DNA of 64,000 nt from Nannochloris sp. 'desiccata' (lineage: Eukaryota; Chlorophyta; Trebouxiophyceae; Chlorellales; Chlorellaceae), in the NCBI GenBank assembly GCA_019044685.2, contig JAGTXX020000009.1, forward strand, positions 1,736,001 to 1,800,000, read 5' to 3'. The translations under genes and the position numbers were made by a program. The notes under the pieces were generated by a model. That model saw nothing but the letters and a program-made list of their open reading frames with translations, did no database searches and was not told the DNA's origin. Positions 51,556-61,100 of the stretch are shown one piece after another; position 1 is the first letter of the stretch; each line of letters starts with the position of its first letter.

Positions 51556-53575
51556 ATGGCTACTATCGGTGGTCAGTGGGATGATGTAGAAGCGGCAAGG
51601 GCACCCGCCTGTGAGGCAGCCAACAGCGAGCGCGCTGCAACCCTCTCTTGGTCAAATCTGTTAGTGTGAGTTCAGAGACAAAACCTGCCAGTTGTTGTGA
51701 ATGATCAGCAAGTCATCACCATCTACGTGGCATTTCGTTGACATCGTCTTTTAATTATTTTCACCTTACCAAAATGCCAATAACTATAATATTTATCTGA
51801 TTATTTGATGCAGCAAGGTGACTGACGTCAAGGGCAATGAACGGCATATTTTGAAACATGTCACCGGATTTGTTGAACCCCGTCATCTTCTCGCCATCAT
51901 GGGCCCTAGTGGCTGTGGTAAGAGTACCCTCTGTGACACTTTAGCCGGTCGCCTTGCTTCCAGCGCTACCTGGGAAGGTGAGATCCGCGTCAATGGACAT
52001 AAATCTCGTCTCAGCTACGGCAGAGCTGCTTATGTGACTCAGGATGAGGTCCTTGTCGGCACGTTGACTGTTTACGAAACTTTATTGTTTGCTGCCAAAC
52101 TGCGTTTACCCACCTCCATGGCCCAGGCTGAGAAAGAAGCTATTGTGAATGATGTTATTACTGAGCTGGGTCTCGAGTCGGTCCGTAACACCTATATTGG
52201 AAATTGGCACATCCGAGGAATCTCCGGTGGACAAAGACGCAGAGTATCCATTGGGTGTGAACTTGTTACTTCTCCTACGTTGTTATTCTTGGATGAACCT
52301 ACCTCTGGACTTGATTCTGCTGCTGCTTTTCATGTTATGAGCAGCGTTAGAAGACTAGCAGAAGGGTGCCGTACAATTATAGCTGTCATTCATCAACCGT
52401 CTTCTGAAACTTTCGAGTTGTTTGATAAACTCTGCCTCCTTGCTTCTGGGGACTGTGTGTATTTCGGTGATGCCTCCCGCGCCAAGGACATGTTTGCTGC
52501 CGTCGGGCTGGCTGTCCCCGAAACACGCTCTGCTCCTGACCACTTTTTACACGTCATCAATCGTGATTTTGAGAGTGCTGAATATGACGTTGAAGCCAAT
52601 ATCCATACTTTAGTGAAGCACTATAAAGAATCAAAAATGAGTGTTGGTGTCCGTGCGCACGTCGCCGAGCTTCATGCCAACCCTGGTGTAAAATACGAAG
52701 CTGCTACAAATCAACCTTCTTGGCCGTATCAGACCGGGGTTTTAACTCATCGCACGTTTATTAATAATTACCGTAACGTGGGTGTCTTTTGGATGCGATT
52801 GGCAATGTACATGATGCTTTGCTTGTGCATTGCATTTATCTATTTCCAAATGGGTAATTCTTGGAAGGATGTCTATTCTAGAGCGGCAATTCTGTTTTTT
52901 GTGGTGGCATTTTTGACCTTTTTCAGTATTTCTGCCTTCCCGGCCTTTGTGGAAGACTTGAAAGTGTATGTCAGGGAACGTTTGAATGGCTATTATAAAC
53001 CTTCAACCTTTGTGGCAGCAAATACCTTTGCTTCGGCACCGTTTATTCTGTTGATTGCGTGTGCATCGACTATTTGTGTTTACTTTATCGCTGGTTTACG
53101 CTCTGGAACGCCCGGAATCTATTTTGTTTTGGATTTATTCATGTCTTTAATGGTAGCAGAGTCTCTTATGATGGCTATCGCTCCCTTGGTGCCTAATTTC
53201 CTTGCTGGTATTGCTGCAGGCGCCGGTGCCTTGGGTATGTTTATGCTTGTCTGTGGATTCTTCCAGCCTCTTGGCTCGATGCCCAGACCTATCTTCCGCT
53301 ATCCTTTATCATACATCAGTTTCCAGACCTTTGCTTTCACTGGTTTCATGCGTAATGAATTTCAAGGCACTGACGGTTGGGAATGCCCTTGCTCCCAACA
53401 AGCTGAAGGTTGCCGTGATGAGAACTGTTCTTTGACAGGCGATGATGTGCTTGGTTATTATGAGATTATGAACATTGATAAATGGATCTGTTTCTTGATC
53501 TTGGTGTGCAATATGGTATTTTATAGGGTTATGTGCTTCGTGACGTTGAATCTCAAGGAGAAGTGGAGCAAGTAG
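51556..53575 (+). CDS. ABCG-type half-size ABC transporter
   Basis: Exons 51556-51665 and 51814-53575 (phase 2 junction) give 623 residues. The order is ABC then TMD (reverse orientation, ABCG). Walker A GPSGCGKST is at 67-75, the signature ISGGQRRR starts at 173, Walker B LLFLDEPTSGLD is at 193-204, and the switch is VIHQPSSETF. Six transmembrane helices follow from about residue 355, with the G-family motif NVGVFWMRLAMYMMLCLCIAFIYFQMG and a Cys-rich last extracellular loop (WECPCSQQAEGCRDENC). Half transporters work as dimers at the plasma membrane or in organelles, exporting lipids, sterols or secondary metabolites. The substrate is not predictable from sequence. Confidence 0.93.
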
Positions 53576-53744
53576 AAAAGATAATTTAAAGAGGGTGACG
53601 TCAGAAGGTCGCTCTCTTTCCACCACCTTTTGCGTTTGCGGGGTTTTTTTTCCCTTCTTTTCCTTAATTGAGTAAGTAATTAGTTCTGAATGGTCTATCT
53701 CGAGTATAATGGGGTTTTTGTCTATGTAATATACTATAAATTAG

Positions 53745-54953
53745 ATGGCCTCGCAAATAATCTTGTTGGATGGTAGCATCGGTCACTTGCTAAAAAGCAA
53801 AGGTTTAGATAGTTTTAGCGACAATCTTGCCTTTCATGAGCTCTTTGCTGCTGGCAGCCTTGCAAATATGATAAAGCCGGATATTGTGCGAAAAGTTCAT
53901 GAAGCTTACGCTTTACAAAATTGCAATGTGATCACTACAAATACGTTTGGCTGCACAAAATTTAATCTACAGAAGATACCCGGAACATCTGATCACCAAG
54001 CAATACATCTAGCTATAGCTGCAGCACAAATTGCAAGGGAAGTAGCAGATGCTTACGACCGTAACATTTTAGTAGCAGGTAAGAACAACAAAGAAAATTT
54101 TACCGCCGCCACTTGAACAGTAATTTCTCCCATTTTAAAAATTCCCGGTTCTAATACACAAACAACATCTTTCCAAAAGACCACAGGCTGTCTTCCCCCT
54201 CTTCAAGAAAGCTATCAAGTCTATGCGCCCCACAACACCACAGCGACCCAACTAAACGAGTTTGAAGAAGAATATATCCAACTGGCCACCGCAATTGCCA
54301 CGCATGTTGATATCTTTATATTTGAAACGCTTTCCAGCATCACAGAAGCCTTGGTTGCATCCCGCGCTGCGTGTAATGTGCAGAAACTATACCCTAGTAA
54401 ACCCTGGTGGATTTCTTTTACTTTGGAAGATAGCGAGCGTGCCGTGCTACGTAGTGGGGAGCCTCTAGACCGAGCAGCTCGAGAAGTTTGCCACAATTTT
54501 CCAGAAAATAGTCTCGAGGCAATTTTAATAAACTGCTGTGCCCCTGCAGCCGTCACAGCTGGATTGAAAGTTTTGAAACCTATTGCGAAAGAGAAGGGAT
54601 TTAAGATGGGCGGGTATGCGAATGGGTTTAAAACAACAACCTCGGAATGGCTTCATACTACAGGCTTTGAAAGGGAAGTTGCTTCTGCAGGCACCGATCA
54701 CACTCCCGCGGCCGCTGATTTGCCGGACTCCTCTCCTCCTTCTAGCTCATTAAATCAACAACTAGATAGAGATGCATCTTCGCTACGTAGTTTACCAACT
54801 GAAGAATATGATGCAGAGGGAATTATCCTACCTGAGGCGTACTTGAAATATGCACGGCAATGGACGAGTGAAGAATGTGGTGCAACGATTGTTGGTGGGT
54901 GTTGTGGTATTGGGCCAGAGCATATTGCCCAGCTAGAAGCGCACCTTAGGTGA
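53745..54953 (+). CDS. HMT: Homocysteine S-methyltransferase
   Basis: Exons 53745-54078 and 54187-54953 (phase 1 junction, Ala-Gly|Cys) give 366 residues. It shows the betaine-homocysteine/S-methylmethionine methyltransferase TIM-barrel pattern: ILLDGSIGHLLKSKG at the start, NVITTNTFGC, and the zinc ligands Cys228 (in INCCAP) and Cys350-351 (GGCCGIGPEHI). An insertion of about 60 residues (PAAADLPDSSPPSSSLNQQLDR...) before the last strand is low-complexity and unusual. It transfers methyl from S-methylmethionine or AdoMet to homocysteine, making methionine. No transit peptide is visible, so it is probably cytosolic. It lies 169 bases downstream of the ABCG gene on the same strand. Confidence 0.9.
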
Positions 54954-55412
54954 CATTAGGGAGATAAACATGGTGTAACGATTTAATGTAGTTAGAGAAA
55001 AACAAAACGAAACAAAGTAACCCCAACAGGGTGACTTAAGGGATCGAGAGAAGCACCAAGCTTCAGGCAACCCTTAGAGGTTAGTACGAGTAGCAGTTGC
55101 AGCACTTGTGCACCGCAGTGATCAAAGCAGGCCCAGCAGCTTTTTCAAGCTACAGCCTGAGGTTTGGCAATAGTTATAGAGATAACATGGTGCATGCTTT
55201 ATGAATATCAACAGAGAAATATATCTTCTGGTCAATATAGAGCAGGCGTTATTGCTCCTTTGCTCCAAGGCTACTGTAATCGAGCGTCTTTATAATTATA
55301 ATTTGTTTTACACTTTTTCTTTGTTTTCACGCGCATTGAAGGCCATATCAAACCCCTGAACAGGACCGCGTCAATTATCTCTTAGCACTGAAGAGAGCGC
55401 ATCGTGAACAAG
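54954..55412. other. Spacer of about 460 bases, possible structured RNA
   Basis: Between the HMT stop and the MND1 start. The middle part (55020-55190) is more GC-rich than its surroundings and contains several short complementary segments (for example AGCAGCT...AGCT near 55137-55157, and AGGC...GCCT). I could not assign it to RNase P, U snRNA, SRP or tRNA. It may be UTR. Confidence 0.3.
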
Positions 55413-56039
55413 ATGGCTGGCAAAAAACGTGGCATGTCACTCGAAGACAAGAGAGCAACGATTCTCAACATTTTCCACGAGTCAAAAAGTGTGTTCCTAC
55501 TCAAAGACATTGAGAAAATCGCATCAAAGCGTGGCGTCGTCTTACAGTCCATCAAAGACGTGCTCCAATCCCTCGTAGACGACGATTTAGTTCATGCTGA
55601 AAAGATTGGCGTCAGCAACTATTTCTGGAGCTTCCCTTCTGAAGCCGCTGTCAAGCTGGATGGAGAAATAAACAAACTCAAAACGCAGCTTGCAGCGCGC
55701 AAAGCGGACGAAACAAAGCTAAAGGGAGACCTAGCTAAGAGCCAAGTAGGCAAAGAAGATTCTGCGGAGCGTCAAGCTTTAATCCGCCAGGTTTCGCTCT
55801 TGGAAGCAGAAGTAGAAACCAACCGTTTAGAGCTCAATAACTACAACGCCAACGATCCTGAGAGGTTTGAAGCACTGAAAGAAGGCGCTTCTGTGGCCTT
55901 TGATAGCGCCAATCGATGGACTGACAACGTTTTCTGCTTGCAAACGTGGGCAACGAAGAAATTTGGAGGAATGGACCTTGGTGGATTTTTTAAGAGCCAT
56001 GGAGTAGATGATAGCTTTGATTATGTAGAAGCTTCTTGA
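55413..56039 (+). CDS. MND1: Meiotic recombination protein MND1
   Basis: 208 residues, one exon, start at the ATG at 55413. It shows the Mnd1 pattern: GMSLEDKRATILNIFHESKSVFLLKDIEKIASKRGVVLQSIKDVLQSLVDDDLVHAEKIGVSNYFWSFPSEAA (winged helix), a coiled coil (about 85-150) and a C-terminal part with DPERFEALKEGASVAFDSANRWTDNVFCLQTWATKKF. MND1 forms a heterodimer with HOP2 and stimulates Rad51/Dmc1 strand exchange in meiosis. Unlike most neighbours it has no intron in its coding region. Its presence is evidence that the organism retains a meiotic programme. Confidence 0.95.
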   Translation: MAGKKRGMSLEDKRATILNIFHESKSVFLLKDIEKIASKRGVVLQSIKDVLQSLVDDDLVHAEKIGVSNYFWSFPSEAAVKLDGEINKLKTQLAARKADETKLKGDLAKSQVGKEDSAERQALIRQVSLLEAEVETNRLELNNYNANDPERFEALKEGASVAFDSANRWTDNVFCLQTWATKKFGGMDLGGFFKSHGVDDSFDYVEAS

Positions 56040-56636
56040 GTGGAGAGAAGACATCGAAAAGGGGTCTTGCGAGACGCTCGCTGACTCAAACAATAAATTG
56101 TCCCTTTAGAAAGAATTAGAAATAATAGAAACCAACGACAGAACCCGCTCCTTTATTTTTTTATTTTTTTTTGTACGACTTTGAGAAGATAAAGAACCAC
56201 CTTTCGACTTTAACATGAAAATTTCCAAGGCAGTAATCGGATAGTATGTAAATATACCTTGATGTTTTCTACTTTTTGTGCTTGCGCCTGTGTAATAGAT
56301 CCTTCCCTATTTTTAAACCCCCAGCCCCCCAAAAAATCACCAGCCGCCAGGGAAGCTAACTAGAAAGTATCCAGGTCGGACGAAATTAGTTTCTTTGTTG
56401 TTGCAAGCATTTCGACATTTTGTCATTATAAGCACATTGGATGCCCTTGGCGGTTGCATTTCAAACTTTGTGTGGCTAAAAACACACTCCAAGGCCCTTT
56501 TCTCCGTGTTTAAAGAAAGAGCCCAGGTCAATCTCTCGCCCTCTCGCCGTTGCCCACAACAAGGACACGCAAAAAAAATAAAACCAATTTCGTAGCACGC
56601 GTTTGTGCTCCACCCAACAAGAGATACATTACGAGT
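56040..56636. other. Spacer with polypyrimidine runs
   Basis: About 600 bases between MND1 and the membrane protein gene. It has T runs near 56152-56172 and C runs near 56320-56330. Open frames on both strands (up to 163 codons on minus) look like chance. Confidence 0.4.
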
Positions 56637-57755
56637 ATGGCTGCTGCAGGAGAAATCCCAGCACCTAGTGTGCCCGCACCTCCTCGCCCAGGAGGTCTTG
56701 CAAGCAGGGATGCTACTCAATACCCTACAGCGTCCGAACGTTATGCCACAGGCGCTCCTGCAGGTGCTTCGCAATATGAAGAAACACGCACCTCTGGCAC
56801 TCGTATGCACATGGGAGGAGGTCTCCACATCCCTGGAGCTTCATCTTTGTACAGTATCCTGGGTCTATTGCTCCTTCTTGCTGGAATTCTCTGCCTCGTG
56901 ATGCCGTATCGCCTCACAGACATATTTTTCCGAGGAGAAAGAAAGTACTATGACGTTATTTTTGAAGAGTTGTGGCGTATTTTGGCAGCAACACTGTTTT
57001 CAGCTGCAATTACAGCCTATGCTTTAAAGGTTTCTTCAGATCGTAGGGTGCTCAACGATCCTGTAGTGCAACGTCTGCAACTTGGATTCTTTTGGTTTGC
57101 GCTCCTTGCAGTGGCTATTCACCTTATCCACGTGCTTTTTATCAAGTCTTTGACTCTCTGGGGTTTACTACTTGGTGCAACCATTATGGCTCCGACTCTC
57201 TTACTCCCTACCGCTCATTTGGGTATGAGTGGTGGTTTTGGTCTTGCTGTTGCTGCAGACAGTGTCTCGGATGCTTTGGGCAATGTATTTGCACCTCGTC
57301 GAGTCACTTTTTCTGGCGTTTTATACTCTCTACTCACTGTTTTATTCGCCGTAGTCGGTCTTGGGTACATAATTTTACCTAAATTGACTTTAAAATGGGC
57401 TTTGGGGTACCATGCAGGCAAACGAGCCATCTTTTTGTGGCAATGGATTGGCTCTGGCATGCTGTTTTTGTTTCCTGCAATCACGTACACTTGCCTTGAG
57501 AGGGGTATTCAAGGAGCTTTGTGGGGCACCGTCCCTAAGACACTCAATGTAGCCTTGCTGGTTGCTTCTTTATTCCATATTTTGGAGTTCGGCTCAGTTT
57601 TAGCGACAGAGGGAATTTCTGGAAGATGGTTGTTGCCCGTGTTATTAGGGCACTGGGTTGCAACATTGTTAGCGTCTATTTTGGGTCTCTCTGCTGAAGA
57701 GCCAACTGCTGCATATGAATATGAACCTCTGCGTGGTGAACCGGCTATGGTTTAG
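56637..57755 (+). CDS. Multi-pass membrane protein with two related halves (372 aa)
   Basis: Start at ATG 56637 (the frame is open upstream but has no other supported Met). The N-terminal 75 residues are Pro/Ala/Gly/Ser-rich. About eight transmembrane helices follow and appear as two repeats of four: first LYSILGLLLLLAGILCLVMPYRLTDIFF...ATLFSAAITAYALK, later LYSLLTVLFAVVGLGYIILPKLTLKWALG...LLVASLFHILEFG. The recurring element is L-Y-S-x-L...(V/I)(M/L)-P-x-x-L-T. No family is recognised. The C-terminus is short (EEPTAAYEYEPLRGEPAMV). A transporter or membrane-organising role is possible; no catalytic residue can be named. Confidence 0.75.
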   Translation: MAAAGEIPAPSVPAPPRPGGLASRDATQYPTASERYATGAPAGASQYEETRTSGTRMHMGGGLHIPGASSLYSILGLLLLLAGILCLVMPYRLTDIFFRGERKYYDVIFEELWRILAATLFSAAITAYALKVSSDRRVLNDPVVQRLQLGFFWFALLAVAIHLIHVLFIKSLTLWGLLLGATIMAPTLLLPTAHLGMSGGFGLAVAADSVSDALGNVFAPRRVTFSGVLYSLLTVLFAVVGLGYIILPKLTLKWALGYHAGKRAIFLWQWIGSGMLFLFPAITYTCLERGIQGALWGTVPKTLNVALLVASLFHILEFGSVLATEGISGRWLLPVLLGHWVATLLASILGLSAEEPTAAYEYEPLRGEPAMV

Positions 57756-58184
57756 AAACTTTCTACCGTTAGCGAAACTTTCTATCATTTGGCAAAGTCA
57801 TGATGTGTAAAGGAAGTTAAAAGATAAAGCTTTGGTGGTTTGAATAGAATATAATAGATACACTTTTTCAAGTTCAAGTTACTTTTCTTGTTTTGATGGG
57901 CTGCCTTGGTTGGATTCTTGTTGACGTTGCTATTTTGTGGTTCGTTGAGCACTCTATTTCCTTTAATATGCGCATAATTTTGTAGAATCCTCGATAAACT
58001 TTGTATACGTAATCAAATTAAAGAAAGACTTTGATGTAAAAATGAAGCACCAAAAAGAAATCCTAAGAAAGTAATATTTACTTCTTTGATTGTTATAAAG
58101 ACCACGCCGCGAGCGCTCGCTTCCCCATCTTCATTAATCTCCATCAAATGAATACTATTTCTCACGGTATATTCTTCTCAAAAT
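57756..58184. other. Convergent spacer, nothing recognised
   Basis: AT-rich 3' flank shared by the eight-helix protein and the UPF0652 gene. No coding frame or repeat is supported. Confidence 0.45.
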
Positions 58185-60453
58185 CTACCCTTTAAAATCT
58201 CCATCAAATCCAGTAAACCCTGCAAGCTTAAACACCGAATAATATCTCTTTTTCTCAATTTTACTCGTCCATTGCCATGCACTTGTCAGTCTACCGTCCA
58301 CACACGACCCCGCATCGAAAAAGTTATCCGCACCACTACCATCAAAAGCATGTTTGAAAAAATCAGCTAAAATTTCCTTACGACACGACTCCACACCGCC
58401 AAACGTATCATTTAAAAATTTCGCAATAGCAGCATCTTTTGCCGCTAATTTTGGTATTTCATCCAGTACAATGACCAGAGGATTTAATATACGAGGTACT
58501 TGTGTGTACTTATCGATAAACATTAATGCATTGGGCACATTATGATCTCCAAGATGCACTACACTTGATCCTACCCAGCTTCCTAATTTTCTTTGGCATC
58601 GAGATAAAATCGCTTGCATGGCTCTGCCGACCGACGGGGCAGATTGAACACGCTGTAATCCCTGTCCTGTATTTTGCAATCGGTAGAAGTTGCGCTCAGA
58701 CATCATGTCGTTCTCAGCTAAACACCATAATTTAAACATTTCATGGGAAATTTCCCTCCACAGTGTCATTGACTGCAGTGCATAGGTGTACTGCTTTGCA
58801 TGGGAATGCGTCAGACGAGCACCTTTGGACCCTCCTTGGATTGCCAGGGACAAATCTGGAGATTCGTACGACTCTGGCTGGAAATAATGCTGAAGATATT
58901 GAATCATTCTATCCACAGGATCTCTAGAAAAGGCTAAAAAAGAGTTATTGTCTGAAATAGAGTACAAACATCGTAGCAGATCTTCTTCACTGACGTCCTT
59001 TGTGCGGTACTTTCGAGCTAAAGTATCCCTGGCTCTTTCTTTCGCTTTGATATCCCTTTGGACTGCAGCGCGGGGTCTACCAGAAGAAGCGATTTCTGCA
59101 GTGGCGACAGCCATTAATGGATCGTCAAGCATCGCAGCAGCGCCGCCTTCTTCAAGTACAACTGATACAGTCTGGAGAGGCCGAACGCAGCGGAAACCAA
59201 GCAGTTCAATAATTTCAGGCTCTGAAGAATCCATGAGCATGTAGCACAGCTTCCCATAGGTATCCCTCATCTTTTCAGGGTTCATAACTTTATGACGACG
59301 TCCAATTTCAAAGCAGCTTTGAAAGAAAGCAGATAATTCATCAAAATTTCGATCTGAAATTAATTTTTGGCCGGCTCGAAAGTCTTGAGCGACAGTCAAA
59401 CCACAGAGAATTGCACAGAGATCTTTGATTTGGGCATGGACACGGGCGCTTTTATTTCGATAACTGAGGATATCTACTTTATCGGTATACTCACTGACAT
59501 TTAAAGCGCCTTCAAGTAAGCGCAAGATCCAGCGCTCACCAGAGTCGAGCCTTAATGGGATATATTTGGCTCTTTCTCTAAATGAATCGTGCGATTCTAC
59601 TGATGCTGATTCTTTAGATTTTGTAGAGCTACCGCCGTTGGATGTATCTACGGCATCACTAAATTCAGAATCTCCGTTGACGGCAGCAGCAACACCATTA
59701 GGACCACCGCTGCTATAGCCATTTTCATCTTCATCTTCACGAGCTCGCTTCATTTCCACGTCTTCAGCAATGTTTTGTAAATTTGCTTGATCCGAGGTGC
59801 GTTTTGCCATGGCGCGCTCGTTCTCAGCTTGCATTTGCTGAGCAGCTGATTTAACTTCCATTGCCGCAGCCGCGAGACCTTCTTTTAGTTTAGAAACTTC
59901 TGCTGCTAAAGCTGCCGCGAGGGATGCAGGGTCGGAGGTAGCTGCGTTCCTAATAAACTCTTCCAGACGTTCAGCTTGAGTGGCCAAAGTTTCTTCAGTG
60001 GCAGCGCGTTCAGAGAGGTATTCTGAAAACTGAGTTTGAGCGACCGACAAACGCTGAGCAGCCGCTTGAGCTTGGTTCTCTGCTTGCACACGCTTGATGT
60101 GTTCATCTGCAATATTAAGAAAATGGGATATTAGATCGCTTGAATAGTTCAACCTGCCAGCTCGGCTTGGAATCCAGCTACAACTAGAGGCACTTAAACA
60201 AAAATACTATTAATTGAAGTGATCAGATGCTACAGTAGCACATACCTTGCAATGCTTGTTCTGACGGGCCTTCTCCAGCTTGGCTTGTCATCATCTCATC
60301 GCCATTTTCGTCCAGGATATCACTTAGGACTTTATTGTGGGGATCAACTGTCATGGTGCCGTTGCCGTCTTCTTCTTTGCCTAATAAAAAATGTTCTCTC
60401 TCTGTCTTGAACGGCCAAGTCAGCGCCGTCTTCAAACTATTCAAAGAGAACAT
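58185..60453 (-). CDS. UPF0652 / DUF2009 family protein
   Basis: Exons 60453-60246 and 60106-58185 (phase 1 junction) give 709 residues. The N-terminal quarter is a Gln/Ala/Glu coiled coil (DEHIKRVQAENQAQAAAQRLS...), then an acidic/basic linker with KRARED. The C-terminal 450 residues carry the DUF2009 pattern: PLRLDSGERWILRLLEGALNVSEYTDKVDILSY, FFQSCFEIGRRHKVMNPEKMRDTYGKLCYMLMDS, CLYSISDNNSFLAFSRDPVDRMIQYL, YRLQNTGQGLQRVQSAPSVGRAM, WVGSSVVHLGDHNVPNALMFIDKYTQVPRIL, and FFKHAFDGSGADNFFDAGSCVDGRLTSAWQW. The family is conserved in plants, some protists and a few animals, but its function is undescribed. Conserved His, Asp and Cys residues suggest it could be an enzyme. Confidence 0.88.
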
Positions 60454-61100
60454 TCAAAAGTAAAACGGATACTGTATACGCTGCACCGATTCAAATACCT
60501 CTAGCTCACGATCGTCTGTGTAAGAAACTGAGAAAATAGAAAATGTTCTTATCCACCAACTCTCGCTAGTACTCTAAATCATATTTCAAAGTAAACATAT
60601 ACCTCAGGACCTACATGGGTTCAAACAGAAGCGGGCTCACGTACTCGTTTCTGTCAGTGAACACCGATTGAAAGAACCGATTGCGAAATAAATTCGTCTT
60701 TTAAATGAAATAAATTCGTAAGTGTATTTTAGAAAGGCAATGTAGTATCCTTAAGTGGATCTATTAAAATTAGATGCCAGTTGACGTCGAAAATGCCACA
60801 TTGCATTGAGGCTTAGAACCTGTGTCACTGAACTTCAAAGGGACGCAATTGCTGCTGCGTTGCTTTATGAAGGCAGTCTATACGTATATACCAATCTTTG
60901 CAGCAAACCGCTGCGTGGATTTCATGCGGAAATACAGCAATGAATTGCTCAATTACAGTCTAATCTTTCATGATCGCCACCGCCGGCTCAGTTTTTCTTT
61001 TTTCTTTTTCTCCCTAAGAATGGGTTTATTAATCACCAACGTGTTCCCTTGCAGATATACAATGCAATTTAGATACCCAAATCTTGAATAAACACATAGG
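60454..61100. promoter_or_regulatory. Divergent spacer UPF0652 / ankyrin-membrane gene
   Basis: About 650 bases between divergent starts. An overlapping 89-codon frame (60822-61091) has poor composition. There may be 5' UTR introns; nothing else is recognised. Confidence 0.4.

Noticed and set aside
54954..55412. Assignment as RNase P, MRP, SRP or spliceosomal RNA
   Set aside because: None of the conserved boxes of these RNAs could be found in the stretch.
60822..61091. 89-codon plus-strand frame before the large ankyrin gene
   Set aside because: Irregular composition with a Phe/Ser run coming from a polypyrimidine stretch. It looks like 5' UTR or intron sequence.
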